A stretch of DNA of 64,000 nucleotides from contig NZ_FUYX01000004.1 of the NCBI RefSeq assembly GCF_900168195.1, positions 421,374 to 485,373 on the forward strand, given 5' to 3'. The translations under genes were made by a program, and so were the position numbers. Shown here in pieces: positions 52,860 through 61,458 of the stretch (its first letter is position 1; each line of letters begins with the position of its first letter). The notes beneath the pieces were generated by a model. It made no database searches. It worked only from the letters and a program-made list of their open reading frames with translations, and had not been told where the DNA came from. This stretch comes from Allobosea thiooxidans. GTDB lineage: Bacteria > Pseudomonadota > Alphaproteobacteria > Rhizobiales > Beijerinckiaceae.

Positions 52860-53534
52860 TCACGCCGCCGACACGGCCGTGCGGTTCTGCAGGCGCGAGA
52901 CCAGCCGCACGAAGGGCCAGAACATCAGGAAGTAGACGATCGCCGCGGCAATCAGCGGAGTCGGGTTGTAGAGCAGGCCCTGGGCGAGCTGGGCCGAGCG
53001 CAGCAGCTCCTGGAGCGCGACCGCCGAGGCGATCGAGGTCTGCTTCACCAGCTCGACCGTGTTGCTGACCAGGTCGGGAAGCACGTTGCGCGTGCCCTGC
53101 GGCACCACGACATGGATCATGCTCTTGTACCAGCTCAGGCCGGTGGAACGCGCGGCCTCGCGCTGGCCCTTCGGCACGGATTCGATGCCGGCGCGGAAGA
53201 TCTCTGCGAAATAGCTCGAGCCGTTCAGCGTCAGCGCCAGCACGGCCGCGGTGAACTCGTTCAGCTTCAGGCCGAGGAAAGGCAGGCCGAAGAAGATGAA
53301 AATCAGCAGCACCAGCGGCGGGATCGCGCGCAGCACGTCGACATAGGCGATCAGCAGGAAGCGCAGCAGCTTGCTCGGAACGTCCTGCGCCATGGCGATG
53401 GCGATGCCCGTGAGCACCGAGAGCGGGACGGCGACGGCGGCGAGCGCCAGCGTCATCCAGAAGCCCTGCAGCAGCAGCGGCCAGACCTCGGCGAGGACGT
53501 CGAGATTGAAGAATGTGGTGACGAGTTCGTTCAT
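52860..53534 (-). CDS. polar amino acid ABC permease (hydantoin region), distal
   Basis: A 224-residue HisM/GlnP-type permease: LLLQGFWMTLALAAVAVPLS near the start, YVDVLRAIPPLVLLIFIFFG, and the EAA loop SVPKGQREAARSTGLSWYKS. The ATG at 53534 overlaps the stop codon of the preceding permease (ATGA), so they are coupled. It is the last gene of the importer operon, convergent with the NHL-repeat gene. Confidence 0.92.
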   Translation of the reverse strand: MNELVTTFFNLDVLAEVWPLLLQGFWMTLALAAVAVPLSVLTGIAIAMAQDVPSKLLRFLLIAYVDVLRAIPPLVLLIFIFFGLPFLGLKLNEFTAAVLALTLNGSSYFAEIFRAGIESVPKGQREAARSTGLSWYKSMIHVVVPQGTRNVLPDLVSNTVELVKQTSIASAVALQELLRSAQLAQGLLYNPTPLIAAAIVYFLMFWPFVRLVSRLQNRTAVSAA

Positions 53535-54208
53535 CACGACCTCGGATGAGCGTAGGCGTGCTCCAGCCAGCGCGTGAAGCGCACGAAGGGCAGGAACAAC
53601 AGGAGGAAAAGCAGCGCGCCGACGGTCAGCGCCGTCGGATTGGCGACGTTGGACTGAATGCTCGAGGTGACGTTGAGCAGCTCAGGAACGGCCACGACAG
53701 AGCCCAAAGTCGTGCCCTTGCTGATGCCGATGGCGCGGTTGGTCAGCGGCGGGATCGAGATGCGCACCACCTGCGGCAGGATGATGTAGGCCAGCGTCCT
53801 GGTGAAGCTGAGGCCCGTCGAGCGCCCGGCTTCCCACTGGCCCTTCGGCACCGCGTTGATGCCGGCCCAGAAGATCTCCTCCGCGAAGGCCGAGAGCACG
53901 ATCGCCAACGCCAGCACCGTCGCCGTGAACGGCTCCAGCACCAGCCCGAAATAGGGCAGCGCGAAATAGGCCAGCACGATCAGGACGAGCTGCGGGATCG
54001 AGCGGAAGAAGTCGATGTAGAAGATGATCAGCCAGTTCAGCGGGCGGATGCCGTAGAGCCTGAGGACCGCGAGCGCGAGGCCGAGCGGGATGCCGATCAC
54101 GATCGTCAGGATCGACATCTCGACAGTGATGAGGAAGCCGCGCAGGATGTCCGGCCAATAGGCCGACATCAGCGAGAAATCGAAGAAGTAGCGGACGATC
54201 TGGTCCAT
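53534..54208 (-). CDS. polar amino acid ABC permease (hydantoin region), proximal
   Basis: A 224-residue permease of the same family: DILRGFLITVEMSILTIVIG at the start, IDFFRSIPQLVLIVLAYFAL, and the EAA loop AVPKGQWEAGRSTGLSFTRT. It starts nine bases after the ATPase gene ends. With the adjacent permease it forms a heterodimeric channel. Confidence 0.92.
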   Translation of the reverse strand: MDQIVRYFFDFSLMSAYWPDILRGFLITVEMSILTIVIGIPLGLALAVLRLYGIRPLNWLIIFYIDFFRSIPQLVLIVLAYFALPYFGLVLEPFTATVLALAIVLSAFAEEIFWAGINAVPKGQWEAGRSTGLSFTRTLAYIILPQVVRISIPPLTNRAIGISKGTTLGSVVAVPELLNVTSSIQSNVANPTALTVGALLFLLLFLPFVRFTRWLEHAYAHPRS

Positions 54209-54217
54209 GGGCGCCCG

Positions 54218-54967
54218 TCAGCCGTGGGAGCGCATCACGAAATCGCGGATGCGCTGGTGCTGCGGGTTGACCAGGATCTCCTGCGGCGTGCCCTCGGCCA
54301 GGATCGCGCCGTGGTCCATGAAGACGACGCGGTCGGCGACGTCACGCGCGAACTTCATCTCATGGGTCACGACGATCATGGTCATGCCCATCTCCTTGGT
54401 GCGGACCATGACGTTGAGCACTTCGCCGACGAGTTCGGGATCGAGCGCCGAGGTCGGCTCGTCGAAGAGCATGACCTGCGGCTCCAACGCCATGGCGCGG
54501 GCGATGCCGACGCGCTGCTGCTGGCCGCCGGACAACTCGGCCGGGTAGGCATCGGCCTTGTGGGCGAGACCGACGACCTCGAGATGGTGGCGGGCCTTCG
54601 CCTCCGCCTCCTCCTTGCCCAGGCCGACGACCTTGCGCAGCGCCAGGGTCACGTTCCCCAGCGCCGTCTTGTGCGGGTAGAGATGGATGCCCTGGAAGAC
54701 CATGCCGATCCCGCGGCGCAGCTTGTCGAGATCGACCTTCGGGCCGGTGACTTCCTGCCCGCCGACGCGGATCATGCCCGCGGTCGGCTCCTCCAAGCGA
54801 TTGATGCAGCGCAGGCAGGTGCTCTTGCCCGAGCCGGAGGAGCCGACGATCACGACGGCCTCGCCCTTGCCGACCTTGAGATCGACGCCGCGCAGCACCT
54901 CGACCTGGCCGAAGCTCTTGCGCAGCCCCTCGATCGAAACGATCGTCTCGGGCGATGCGGCCGTCAT
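54218..54967 (-). CDS. polar amino acid ABC ATP-binding protein (hydantoin region)
   Basis: A 249-residue GlnQ-type ATPase. Walker A is GSSGSGKST, the Q loop [11 protein letters not shown], the signature [15 protein letters not shown], Walker [13 protein letters not shown], and the switch histidine VVTHEMKFA. The ATG at 54967 lies 14 bases after the binding-protein stop; the longer frame upstream is an overlap with that gene in another frame. Confidence 0.94.
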   Translation of the reverse strand: MTAASPETIVSIEGLRKSFGQVEVLRGVDLKVGKGEAVVIVGSSGSGKSTCLRCINRLEEPTAGMIRVGGQEVTGPKVDLDKLRRGIGMVFQGIHLYPHKTALGNVTLALRKVVGLGKEEAEAKARHHLEVVGLAHKADAYPAELSGGQQQRVGIARAMALEPQVMLFDEPTSALDPELVGEVLNVMVRTKEMGMTMIVVTHEMKFARDVADRVVFMDHGAILAEGTPQEILVNPQHQRIRDFVMRSHG

Positions 54968-54981
54968 GGCGGGCTGCGCGG

Positions 54982-55857
54982 TCACTTGCAGGCGGCCTTG
55001 CGCTCGGCGGCGTCGTAGCCCTCGAAATCCGGAGCGCCCGTGCCTGGATAGACCTTCGCCGAGGAGGAGCCCGCATCCGGCTTCACACCGAACCATTTCT
55101 CGTGGATCTTCGCGAGCGTGCCGTCGGTCTTGATGCATTCCAGAGCGCCTTCGACCTGCGAACGGAAGGCGGCGTCCTCCTTGCGGAAGGCGATGCCGAA
55201 ATTGCGGCCGCTGTCGAGCACGAAGGCGACATCCGCCATCGGCGTCTGCGTCGCGACATAGCGAGAGACCGGCGCATCGGCGACATTGGCGAAGGCGCGG
55301 CCGATCATCACCGCCTGCACGGCGTCGGCGTTCTTGTTGTAGCGCTGGATGGTGAAGCCGTATTTGGCCTCGTTGTCGGTCAGCCACTTGTCCGAGATCG
55401 AGCCGTTGTTGACGGTCAGCGCCTTGCCCTTCAGCTCTTCGAGATTGGCGATCTTGCCGCCCTTCTTGACGAGGAAGCCGAGGCCCGTCGGCATATAGGG
55501 CTCGCTGAACAGCATCTGCGCAGCGCGCTCGGGCGTGATGTTGGTGGGCGCCGGGATCATCTCGTAGCGCTTCGAGAACAAGCCGGCGAAGATCGCCGAG
55601 AAGTTCGAATCCGTCACGTCGACGCCGGGACGGCCGAGCTGCTTCGCCAGCGCGACGGACATGTCATAGGTGAAGCCGGTCGTCTCGCCGGTCGGCGTCT
55701 TGAAGCAGAAGGGTGCGAAGCCGAGATCGCAGGCGACCTTCAGCTTCTCGCCCTGCGGATGGTCGGCGTCCTGCGCCATGGCCGGAGTCGCGATGAGGGC
55801 GGCCAACGCCATGCCCCTGATGGCGGCGCGCGCCACCCCGATCGAATTCAGCTTCAT
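54982..55857 (-). CDS. ABC substrate-binding protein, family 3 (hydantoin region)
   Basis: A 291-residue protein with a signal peptide ending AMAQD. The family 3 fold shows [20 protein letters not shown] (the variable ligand entry, here with two cysteines), [15 protein letters not shown], and [20 protein letters not shown]. The C-terminus is longer than usual, with [20 protein letters not shown]. The ligand is unknown; by its shared operator and position a hydantoin, carbamoyl compound or related amino acid is likely. A LysR box lies 134-148 bases upstream. Confidence 0.92.
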   Translation of the reverse strand: MKLNSIGVARAAIRGMALAALIATPAMAQDADHPQGEKLKVACDLGFAPFCFKTPTGETTGFTYDMSVALAKQLGRPGVDVTDSNFSAIFAGLFSKRYEMIPAPTNITPERAAQMLFSEPYMPTGLGFLVKKGGKIANLEELKGKALTVNNGSISDKWLTDNEAKYGFTIQRYNKNADAVQAVMIGRAFANVADAPVSRYVATQTPMADVAFVLDSGRNFGIAFRKEDAAFRSQVEGALECIKTDGTLAKIHEKWFGVKPDAGSSSAKVYPGTGAPDFEGYDAAERKAACK

Positions 55858-55990
55858 GCTTCCCGCTCCCGTTGTACGACGGCGACGCCGCGATCGTTGC
55901 GCCCCTGTTCTTGCAACAATCCGGCCACGTCTGGAGCGAAACCTAACAGGGCGAAATCATGCCCTGCCAATTATTTCTTGTCGGGTTTCC

Positions 55991-56005
55991 ATAACATGAT
56001 GTTAA
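55991..56005. promoter_or_regulatory. LysR box upstream of the ABC importer operon
   Basis: ATAAC-ATGAT-GTTAA: perfect TAAC-N5-GTTA inverted repeat with the T-N11-A form of LysR sites. It shares TAACAT-N3-GTTA exactly with the box at 56933. It overlaps the 3' end of the LysR gene, upstream of the binding-protein gene. Confidence 0.6.
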
Positions 56006-56928
56006 GCGCTATCGACCGTCTCTGCCTCCTGGCCTTTCGGCAGAGGCGGCACCAGACCACGCAGAATGTCGACGAAAGCGCTCGCCGTGCGCGATAGCGG
56101 CTCGAAGCGCGGCGTCAGCAGATGCGCCCGCACGCGCGTCTTGGGCGCGAGCGGGCGCGACACCAGTTCCGGCCAGGTGCGGCCGCGCAGCACGAACTCG
56201 TCGACGACCGCGATGCCGGCACCGGCACGGACCATGGCGCAGGCGACCGGCGTGAAGCGGACGACCGTGCTGATCCTGAGCGGAGCCGATTTCAGCGCGA
56301 GCGCGCGCCCGACGACGTCGCCATAGGGCGTCTGCGGACCGAAGCCGATCAGCGGATAGGGCGCAAGGTCGGCTGGGCGGACGACACGCAGCCGGGCGAG
56401 CGCGTGATCGCGCGGCATGATCACCATCAGGCGCCCCTCGGTCAGCACCTCCATGTCGAGCGTCGGCTCGTCGACGGGGAGGATCGAGACGCCGAGATCG
56501 GCGCGGCCGGCGACGACCTTGGCGATGATTTCGAGCAGGGTCAGCACCTCGAACTCGACGCGCAGGTCTGGAAAGCGCTCGCGCAGACGGGCGATGGCGT
56601 CCGGCACCAGCGCCTGGCCGACGCTCGGGCTGGCGACGATCCGCACCGAGCCGGTGCCGCGCTCGCGCAGCTCGTCCGCCAGCTCGTTGACCCGAACCAC
56701 GCCCTGATGGACCTGATCGACCTCCTGGAAGAGCCGCCGCGCCTCGGGCGTCGGCTGGACGCGTCCGCGGACGCGCTCGAACAGGCGCAACGCCAGCCTG
56801 TCCTCGGTATAGGCGAGCAGGCGGCTGATCGCTGGCTGCGAGACGGAGAGCAGCCGCGCCGCGCCGCTGATCGAACCGGTGATCATGATGGCACGGAAGA
56901 CTTCGATCTGGCGCAGATTGAGCCGCAT
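56002..56928 (-). CDS. LysR-family regulator of the hydantoin region
   Basis: A 308-residue regulator with HTH IMITGSISGAARLLSVSQPA followed by ISRLLAYTEDRLALRLFERV, and an effector domain (VRIVASPSVGQALVPDAIAR, RAGAGIAVVDEF). It lies between the ABC importer operon (downstream, same strand) and the divergent DUF917 operon. The same palindrome is found in front of both, so it is the best candidate controller of uptake and catabolism together. It starts at the canonical MRLNLRQIEVFRAI. Confidence 0.93.
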   Translation of the reverse strand: MRLNLRQIEVFRAIMITGSISGAARLLSVSQPAISRLLAYTEDRLALRLFERVRGRVQPTPEARRLFQEVDQVHQGVVRVNELADELRERGTGSVRIVASPSVGQALVPDAIARLRERFPDLRVEFEVLTLLEIIAKVVAGRADLGVSILPVDEPTLDMEVLTEGRLMVIMPRDHALARLRVVRPADLAPYPLIGFGPQTPYGDVVGRALALKSAPLRISTVVRFTPVACAMVRAGAGIAVVDEFVLRGRTWPELVSRPLAPKTRVRAHLLTPRFEPLSRTASAFVDILRGLVPPLPKGQEAETVDSA

Positions 56929-56932
56929 GCGG

Positions 56933-56947
56933 ATAACATCCCGTTAT
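56933..56947. promoter_or_regulatory. LysR box in the LysR/DUF917 divergent promoter
   Basis: ATAAC-ATCCC-GTTAT, a perfect ATAAC-N5-GTTAT palindrome of T-N11-A type. It lies 5-19 bases before the LysR start codon and about 100 bases before the DUF917 start, the typical place for an autoregulated divergent LysR site. Confidence 0.65.
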
Positions 56948-57046
56948 GATCGGCCGCATAATAAGCATGATTCATTTCGCGTACAGCGCTCTAAGCTTGG
57001 CCCTGCGCCGGCAACGACCGGCTCGCGAGAGGGAAGAGGCCGGCCG

Positions 57047-58144
57047 ATGAGACGCTTTCTGACGATGAAGGATGTCGAGGCCGCCGTTGCGGGCGGTTCG
57101 GTCTTCGCCGCGGGCGGCGGGGGCTGGGCCGATCATGGCCGGATGCTCGGCACCGCCGCGGTCAACACCGGCAGGCCCGAACTCGTCACCATGGACGAGA
57201 TCCCCGACGACGCCATCATCGCCACCGCCGCCGCCATCGGCGCGCCAGCCGGCACGACCGAATGGGAGATGTGGGGCATCGACTACGTCAAGGCGGTGCA
57301 ATTGCTGCAGGAGGCGCTGGGCAAGCCGATCTACGGCCTGATCATTGGCCAGAACGGCATGTCGAGCACGCTGAACGCCTGGCTGCCGAGCGCAATCTTG
57401 GGCGTGAAGGTGGTCGACGCGGTCGGCGACATCCGCGCCCATCCCACCGGCGACATGGGCTCGATCGGCCTCGCCAACAGCCCGGAGGCGACGATCCAGG
57501 TCGCGGTCGGCGGCAATCGCGCCAAGAACCAGTACATCGAGCTTGTGACCCGCGGCGCGACGGCCAAGGTCTCGCCGATTCTGCGCACGGCTTCCGACAT
57601 GTCGGGCGGCTTCATCGCCTCCTGCCGCAACCCGGTCTCGGCGGCTTACGTCCGCAAGAACGCCGCGCTCGGCGGCATCTCGATGGCGCTGGCGCTGGGC
57701 GAACGCATCCTCGACGCCAAGCCCAAGGGCGGCAACGCCGTGATCGACGCGATCTGCGACCAGACCGGCGGCTCGATCATCGCGCGCGGCCCCGTCGCAA
57801 GAAAGGATGTCCGCTACACCAACGAAGCCTTCGACATCGGCACGATCCAGGTCGGCACCGCCGCCGCAGCCCGCATCATCCATGTCATGAACGAATACAT
57901 GGCCGTGACCGATCTCGACGGCGCCCGCCATGCCTCCTTCCCGGACGTGATCACCACGCTCGACAGCGACGGCCAGCCGGTCAGCGCCGGCCATGTCCGC
58001 GAGGGCATGGAACTCTGGGTGCTGCGTGTGCCCAAGGACAAGATCCCGCTGAGTTCCAGCGTGACCGACCCCAGCGTCTATCCGATCGTCGAGAAGGCGC
58101 TCGGCATGAACTTCACCGACTACGCGCTCGGCCGCGCAAGCTAG
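57047..58144 (+). CDS. DUF917 / S-methyl thiohydantoin desulfurase family protein
   Basis: A 365-residue protein of the DUF917 family (PF06032, whose domain is named S-Me-THD for S-methyl thiohydantoin desulfurase). LTMKDVEAAVAGGSVFAAGG at the start, then PDDAIIATAAAIGAPAGTTE. Later blocks are VKVVDAVGDIRAHPTGDMGS and CRNPVSAAYVRKNAALGGIS, and the C-terminal half is a metabolite-binding beta domain (GHVREGMELWVLRVPKDKIP). The family reaction would turn an S-methyl thiohydantoin into a hydantoin; for this protein it is inferred from family and neighbours. GAGGGAAGAGGCCGGCCG precedes the ATG. First gene of the seven-gene operon. Confidence 0.85.
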   Translation: MRRFLTMKDVEAAVAGGSVFAAGGGGWADHGRMLGTAAVNTGRPELVTMDEIPDDAIIATAAAIGAPAGTTEWEMWGIDYVKAVQLLQEALGKPIYGLIIGQNGMSSTLNAWLPSAILGVKVVDAVGDIRAHPTGDMGSIGLANSPEATIQVAVGGNRAKNQYIELVTRGATAKVSPILRTASDMSGGFIASCRNPVSAAYVRKNAALGGISMALALGERILDAKPKGGNAVIDAICDQTGGSIIARGPVARKDVRYTNEAFDIGTIQVGTAAAARIIHVMNEYMAVTDLDGARHASFPDVITTLDSDGQPVSAGHVREGMELWVLRVPKDKIPLSSSVTDPSVYPIVEKALGMNFTDYALGRAS

Positions 58145-58190
58145 CCGACGCGCTCCGCATACCCCGCAGGAACAACCGGATACCCTGACC

Positions 58191-59540
58191 ATGAGCGATT
58201 TCGACCTCGTCCTCCGCGGCAACATCGTGCTCTCCGACCGGATCATCGAAGACGGCTATGTCGCCGTCACCGGCGGCAAGATCGGCAAGGTCGGCTCAGG
58301 CACGCCGCCTTCGGCGCGCGAGACCCAGGATTTCCGCGGCCAGTGGATCATGCCCGGCGTCATCGACGGCCAGGTCCACTCGGGCAGCCAGGCCAATCAC
58401 GAAGGCATCGGCATGTGCTCGCGCGCGGCGGCGGCCGGCGGCGTCACCGTCATGGTCGATATGCCCTATGACGAGCCGGAGCCGGTCACCAGCGCCAAGC
58501 TCTTCAACGAGAAGGTCGCGGTGGTCGAGCGCGACGCCCATGTCGACGTCGCGCTCTACGCCACGATCACCATCGAGAACGGGCTCCATGCCATTCCCGG
58601 CCTGGTCGAGGCCGGCGCCTGCGCCTTCAAGTTCTCGACCTTCGAGGCCAACCCGACGCGCTTTCCCCGCATCGGCGACGACACGCTCTACGAAGCCTTC
58701 AAGCTGATCGAGCCGACCGGCCTGCTCTGCGGCGTCCATAACCAGGACCAGGAGATGACAAGGCGCAACATCGCGAAGCTGACCGAAGCCGGCGACACCG
58801 GCCCGGACGCCTTCCTGCGCGCCCATACCCCGCTGGTCGAGAACCTCGCCACCGCCCGCATCTACGAGCTCGGCGCCGAGACCGGGGCTCGCGCCCATGC
58901 CGTCCACGTCTCGACCTCGCGCGGCTTCGAGATCTGCAACATGTACAAGCGCGCCGGCCACAAGGCGACGGTCGAGAGCTGCGTGCAGTACTTCATGCTC
59001 AACGCCGAGGAGCATGTGCCGCGCTTCGGCGCCAAGGTGAAGCACTATCCGCCGATCCGCCCGAAGGCCGAGAGCGACCTGCTCTGGAGCCACCTCGCCG
59101 CCGGCCATTGCGACTTCATCTCGTCCGACCACGTCTCCTGGGGGCTGGAGAAGAAGGGCGACCCGATGATCTTCAAGAACACCTCGGGGGGCCCCGGCAT
59201 CGAGACGCTGCTGCCGGCGCTCTGGACTGGCTGCGAGGAGCACGGCCTTTCTCCGACCATCGTGGTGAAGCAGCTCTGCGAGGGACCGGCCAAGGCCTTC
59301 CTCCTCGCCGACAAGGGCCGGCTCGAAGCCGGCGCCGATGCCGACATCACCGTGCTGGAGCCCGGCCGCTTCATCCACGATCCGAGCAAGAGCCTGGCGG
59401 CGGTGAAGTGGAGCTCGATGGAAGGCCGCGAATTCCGCGTCCGCGTCGCCGCGACCTATGTCCGCGGCCAGCTCGCCTGGGACGGCAAGGAGATCCGCAA
59501 CAAGGCCGGTGACGGCCGCTTCCTGCGCCCGGCGGCCTGA
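58191..59540 (+). CDS. dihydroorotase/hydantoinase-like amidohydrolase with altered metal site
   Basis: A 449-residue cyclic amidohydrolase (allantoinase/dihydroorotase/hydantoinase branch). The usual HxH of strand 1 reads GQVHSG, so the first metal histidine is Gln (Q61) with H63 kept. The carboxylated lysine is K147 (AFKFST), and later ligands are H183 (GVHNQDQ), H239 (HAVHVSTS) and D313 (SSDHVSW). The QVH form is also known from Bacteroidetes-type dihydroorotases. It probably opens the hydantoin ring made by or fed past the DUF917 step, giving an N-carbamoyl amino acid for the next gene. Confidence 0.85.
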   Translation: MSDFDLVLRGNIVLSDRIIEDGYVAVTGGKIGKVGSGTPPSARETQDFRGQWIMPGVIDGQVHSGSQANHEGIGMCSRAAAAGGVTVMVDMPYDEPEPVTSAKLFNEKVAVVERDAHVDVALYATITIENGLHAIPGLVEAGACAFKFSTFEANPTRFPRIGDDTLYEAFKLIEPTGLLCGVHNQDQEMTRRNIAKLTEAGDTGPDAFLRAHTPLVENLATARIYELGAETGARAHAVHVSTSRGFEICNMYKRAGHKATVESCVQYFMLNAEEHVPRFGAKVKHYPPIRPKAESDLLWSHLAAGHCDFISSDHVSWGLEKKGDPMIFKNTSGGPGIETLLPALWTGCEEHGLSPTIVVKQLCEGPAKAFLLADKGRLEAGADADITVLEPGRFIHDPSKSLAAVKWSSMEGREFRVRVAATYVRGQLAWDGKEIRNKAGDGRFLRPAA

Positions 59541-59545
59541 GCGTC

Positions 59546-60790
59546 ATGGCGATCGATCAGGACCGGCTGTGGCGGCGCATCGAAGCGCTCTCCGGGATCA
59601 CCGATCCCGAGCGCCCCTGGACACGGCGCTCCTTCACCCCGCGCTTCCTCGAAGGCCGCGAATGGCTGGCGGCGGAATTCCGCGAGGCCGGGCTGGAGAC
59701 CGAGTTCGACGCGGCCGGCAACCTGATCGGCCGCCTCGCCGGCGCCGACCCGGCGCTTAAGCCGATCCTGATCGGCTCGCATTCCGACACGGTGCCCTCC
59801 GGCGGCCGCTATGACGGCATCCTCGGCGTGCTCGCCGCGCTGGAGGTCGCCCAGAGCTTCAGCGAGCGCGGCGACAGGCTGCGCCATACCCTTGAGGTCG
59901 TCGATTTCCTGGCGGAGGAGCCGAGCGAATTCGGCCTCTCCTGCATCGGCAGCCGCGCGCTCGCGGGCGCCCTCAGCGAGCAGCACCTCGCCCTCACCCG
60001 CCCGGACGGCATGACATTGCGCGAAGGCATCGCCTTCATCGGCGGCCGGCCGGAGGAACTTGCTGCGGTCAAGCGCCCCGCCGATGGCGTCGCGGCCTAT
60101 GTCGAGGTCCATATCGAGCAGGGCCGCGTGCTCGAGAACGAGCAGATCCCGATCGGGATCGTCACCGATATCGTCGGTATCCGCCGCGAGCGCATCGTCG
60201 TCACCGGCCGGGCCGACCATGCCGGCGCGACGCCGATGCCGCTGCGGGCCGACGCGCTGGTCGGTGCCGCCAGGCTGGTCGAGGCTGCCTATAAGCGGGC
60301 GCTCGCCACGGCGCGGGACAACCAGCCGCTCGTCGCCACTTTCGGGCGCATCGAAGTCAGCCCCAACGCCGCCAATGCCGTGCCCGGCGAGGCGGTTCTG
60401 ACGCTCGAGGTCCGCTCCGGCAACGAGGCGGCGGTCAAGGCCTTCGGCGATGCCTTGGTGCGCGACCTGCGCCCGACTCTGGAGGAGTTGCGCCTCACCA
60501 TCGCGGTCGAGCCGATCAGCCATGTCGCACCGACCGCCTGCGCGCCGGAAATCCGCTCGGCCATCGCCAATGCCGCCACCTCGCTCGGGCTCGCCACGCG
60601 CGACCTGCCCAGCGGCGCCGGCCATGACGGCGTCCAGATCGCCCATATCGGCCCGGTCGGCATGATCTTCGTGCCTTGCCTCGACGGGCGCAGCCATGCG
60701 CCGGAAGAGTCGATCACGCCGGAACAGGCCGGCGACGGAGCGCGCGTGCTGGCCGAGACGGTGCGCCTGCTCGATGTGAGCCTGGGTTAG
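59546..60790 (+). CDS. M20-family N-carbamoyl-L-amino acid hydrolase / allantoate amidohydrolase
   Basis: A 414-residue zinc amidase. Metal ligands by motif: H79 (GSHSDTVPSGG), D90 (RYDGILG), E125 with E124 (LAEEPSEFG), H189 (HIEQG) and a late histidine in DGRSHAPEE. The lid domain has ADHAGATPM and GAGHDGVQIAH. The family removes the carbamoyl group of L-configured ureido acids, so it would follow the amidohydrolase. It starts six bases after that gene. The D-specific counterpart is the unrelated nitrilase at 49507-50454. Confidence 0.9.
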   Translation: MAIDQDRLWRRIEALSGITDPERPWTRRSFTPRFLEGREWLAAEFREAGLETEFDAAGNLIGRLAGADPALKPILIGSHSDTVPSGGRYDGILGVLAALEVAQSFSERGDRLRHTLEVVDFLAEEPSEFGLSCIGSRALAGALSEQHLALTRPDGMTLREGIAFIGGRPEELAAVKRPADGVAAYVEVHIEQGRVLENEQIPIGIVTDIVGIRRERIVVTGRADHAGATPMPLRADALVGAARLVEAAYKRALATARDNQPLVATFGRIEVSPNAANAVPGEAVLTLEVRSGNEAAVKAFGDALVRDLRPTLEELRLTIAVEPISHVAPTACAPEIRSAIANAATSLGLATRDLPSGAGHDGVQIAHIGPVGMIFVPCLDGRSHAPEESITPEQAGDGARVLAETVRLLDVSLG

Positions 60791-60795
60791 AGCCG

Positions 60796-61458
60796 ATGGA
60801 CTGGGCCCCGGGCGATCTGGCGGAGCGCGATCTCTACAAGCTCCTCGTCAATACGGTGCTGCCGCGCCCGATCGCGCTCGTCACCAGCGTCGATGCGGGG
60901 GGCCGAGCCAATGCCGCGCCCTTCAGCTTCTTCAACGTCTTCAGCCATGCACCGCCGCTGGTCGTCCTCGGCATCGAGGGGCGCGACAATGCGCCCTCGC
61001 CGCTGAAGGACACGATGCGCAACATCCGCAAGACCGGCAGCTTCGTCGTCAACCTGGTCGATCGCGCCATGGTCGAGGCGATGCAGATCTGCGCCATCGA
61101 CTTCCCCGGCGAGATCGACGAGATCGAGGCGGCGGGGCTCGCGACCGCGCCGAGCATCACCATCGCGGCGCCAAGGCTCGCCGCCTCCCCGGTCCAGCTC
61201 GAATGCCGCGAGACGGTCTCGCTCTCGCTCGGCACGCGGCACCGCAACCTCGTCGTCGGCGAGATCGTCCATCTCCACATCCGCGACGGCATCGTCGACG
61301 AGCGCCTGCATGTCGACATCGACAAGCTCGACCTCGTCGGCCGCCTGCACGGCGCGGACTGGTATCTCGGCCTGGGCGACCGCTTTCAGGAGCCGCGCCA
61401 GACGCTCGCAGGCTGGCGCGAGCGGACGCAAACCACCCCGGAAGGAGAGGTGTCGTGA
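60796..61458 (+). CDS. flavin reductase-like FMN-binding protein
   Basis: A 220-residue split-barrel flavoprotein of the flavin reductase (DIM6/NTAB, RutF-like) family: LPRPIALVTSVDAGGRANAA, PFSFFNVFSHAPPLVVLGIE, and KTGSFVVNLVDRAM, plus a late RLHGADWYLGLGD. Such proteins supply reduced FMN to a monooxygenase or reduce a substrate directly. No monooxygenase gene is in the visible part of the operon. It starts six bases after the amidase and overlaps the racemase (GTGA). Confidence 0.85.
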   Translation: MDWAPGDLAERDLYKLLVNTVLPRPIALVTSVDAGGRANAAPFSFFNVFSHAPPLVVLGIEGRDNAPSPLKDTMRNIRKTGSFVVNLVDRAMVEAMQICAIDFPGEIDEIEAAGLATAPSITIAAPRLAASPVQLECRETVSLSLGTRHRNLVVGEIVHLHIRDGIVDERLHVDIDKLDLVGRLHGADWYLGLGDRFQEPRQTLAGWRERTQTTPEGEVS

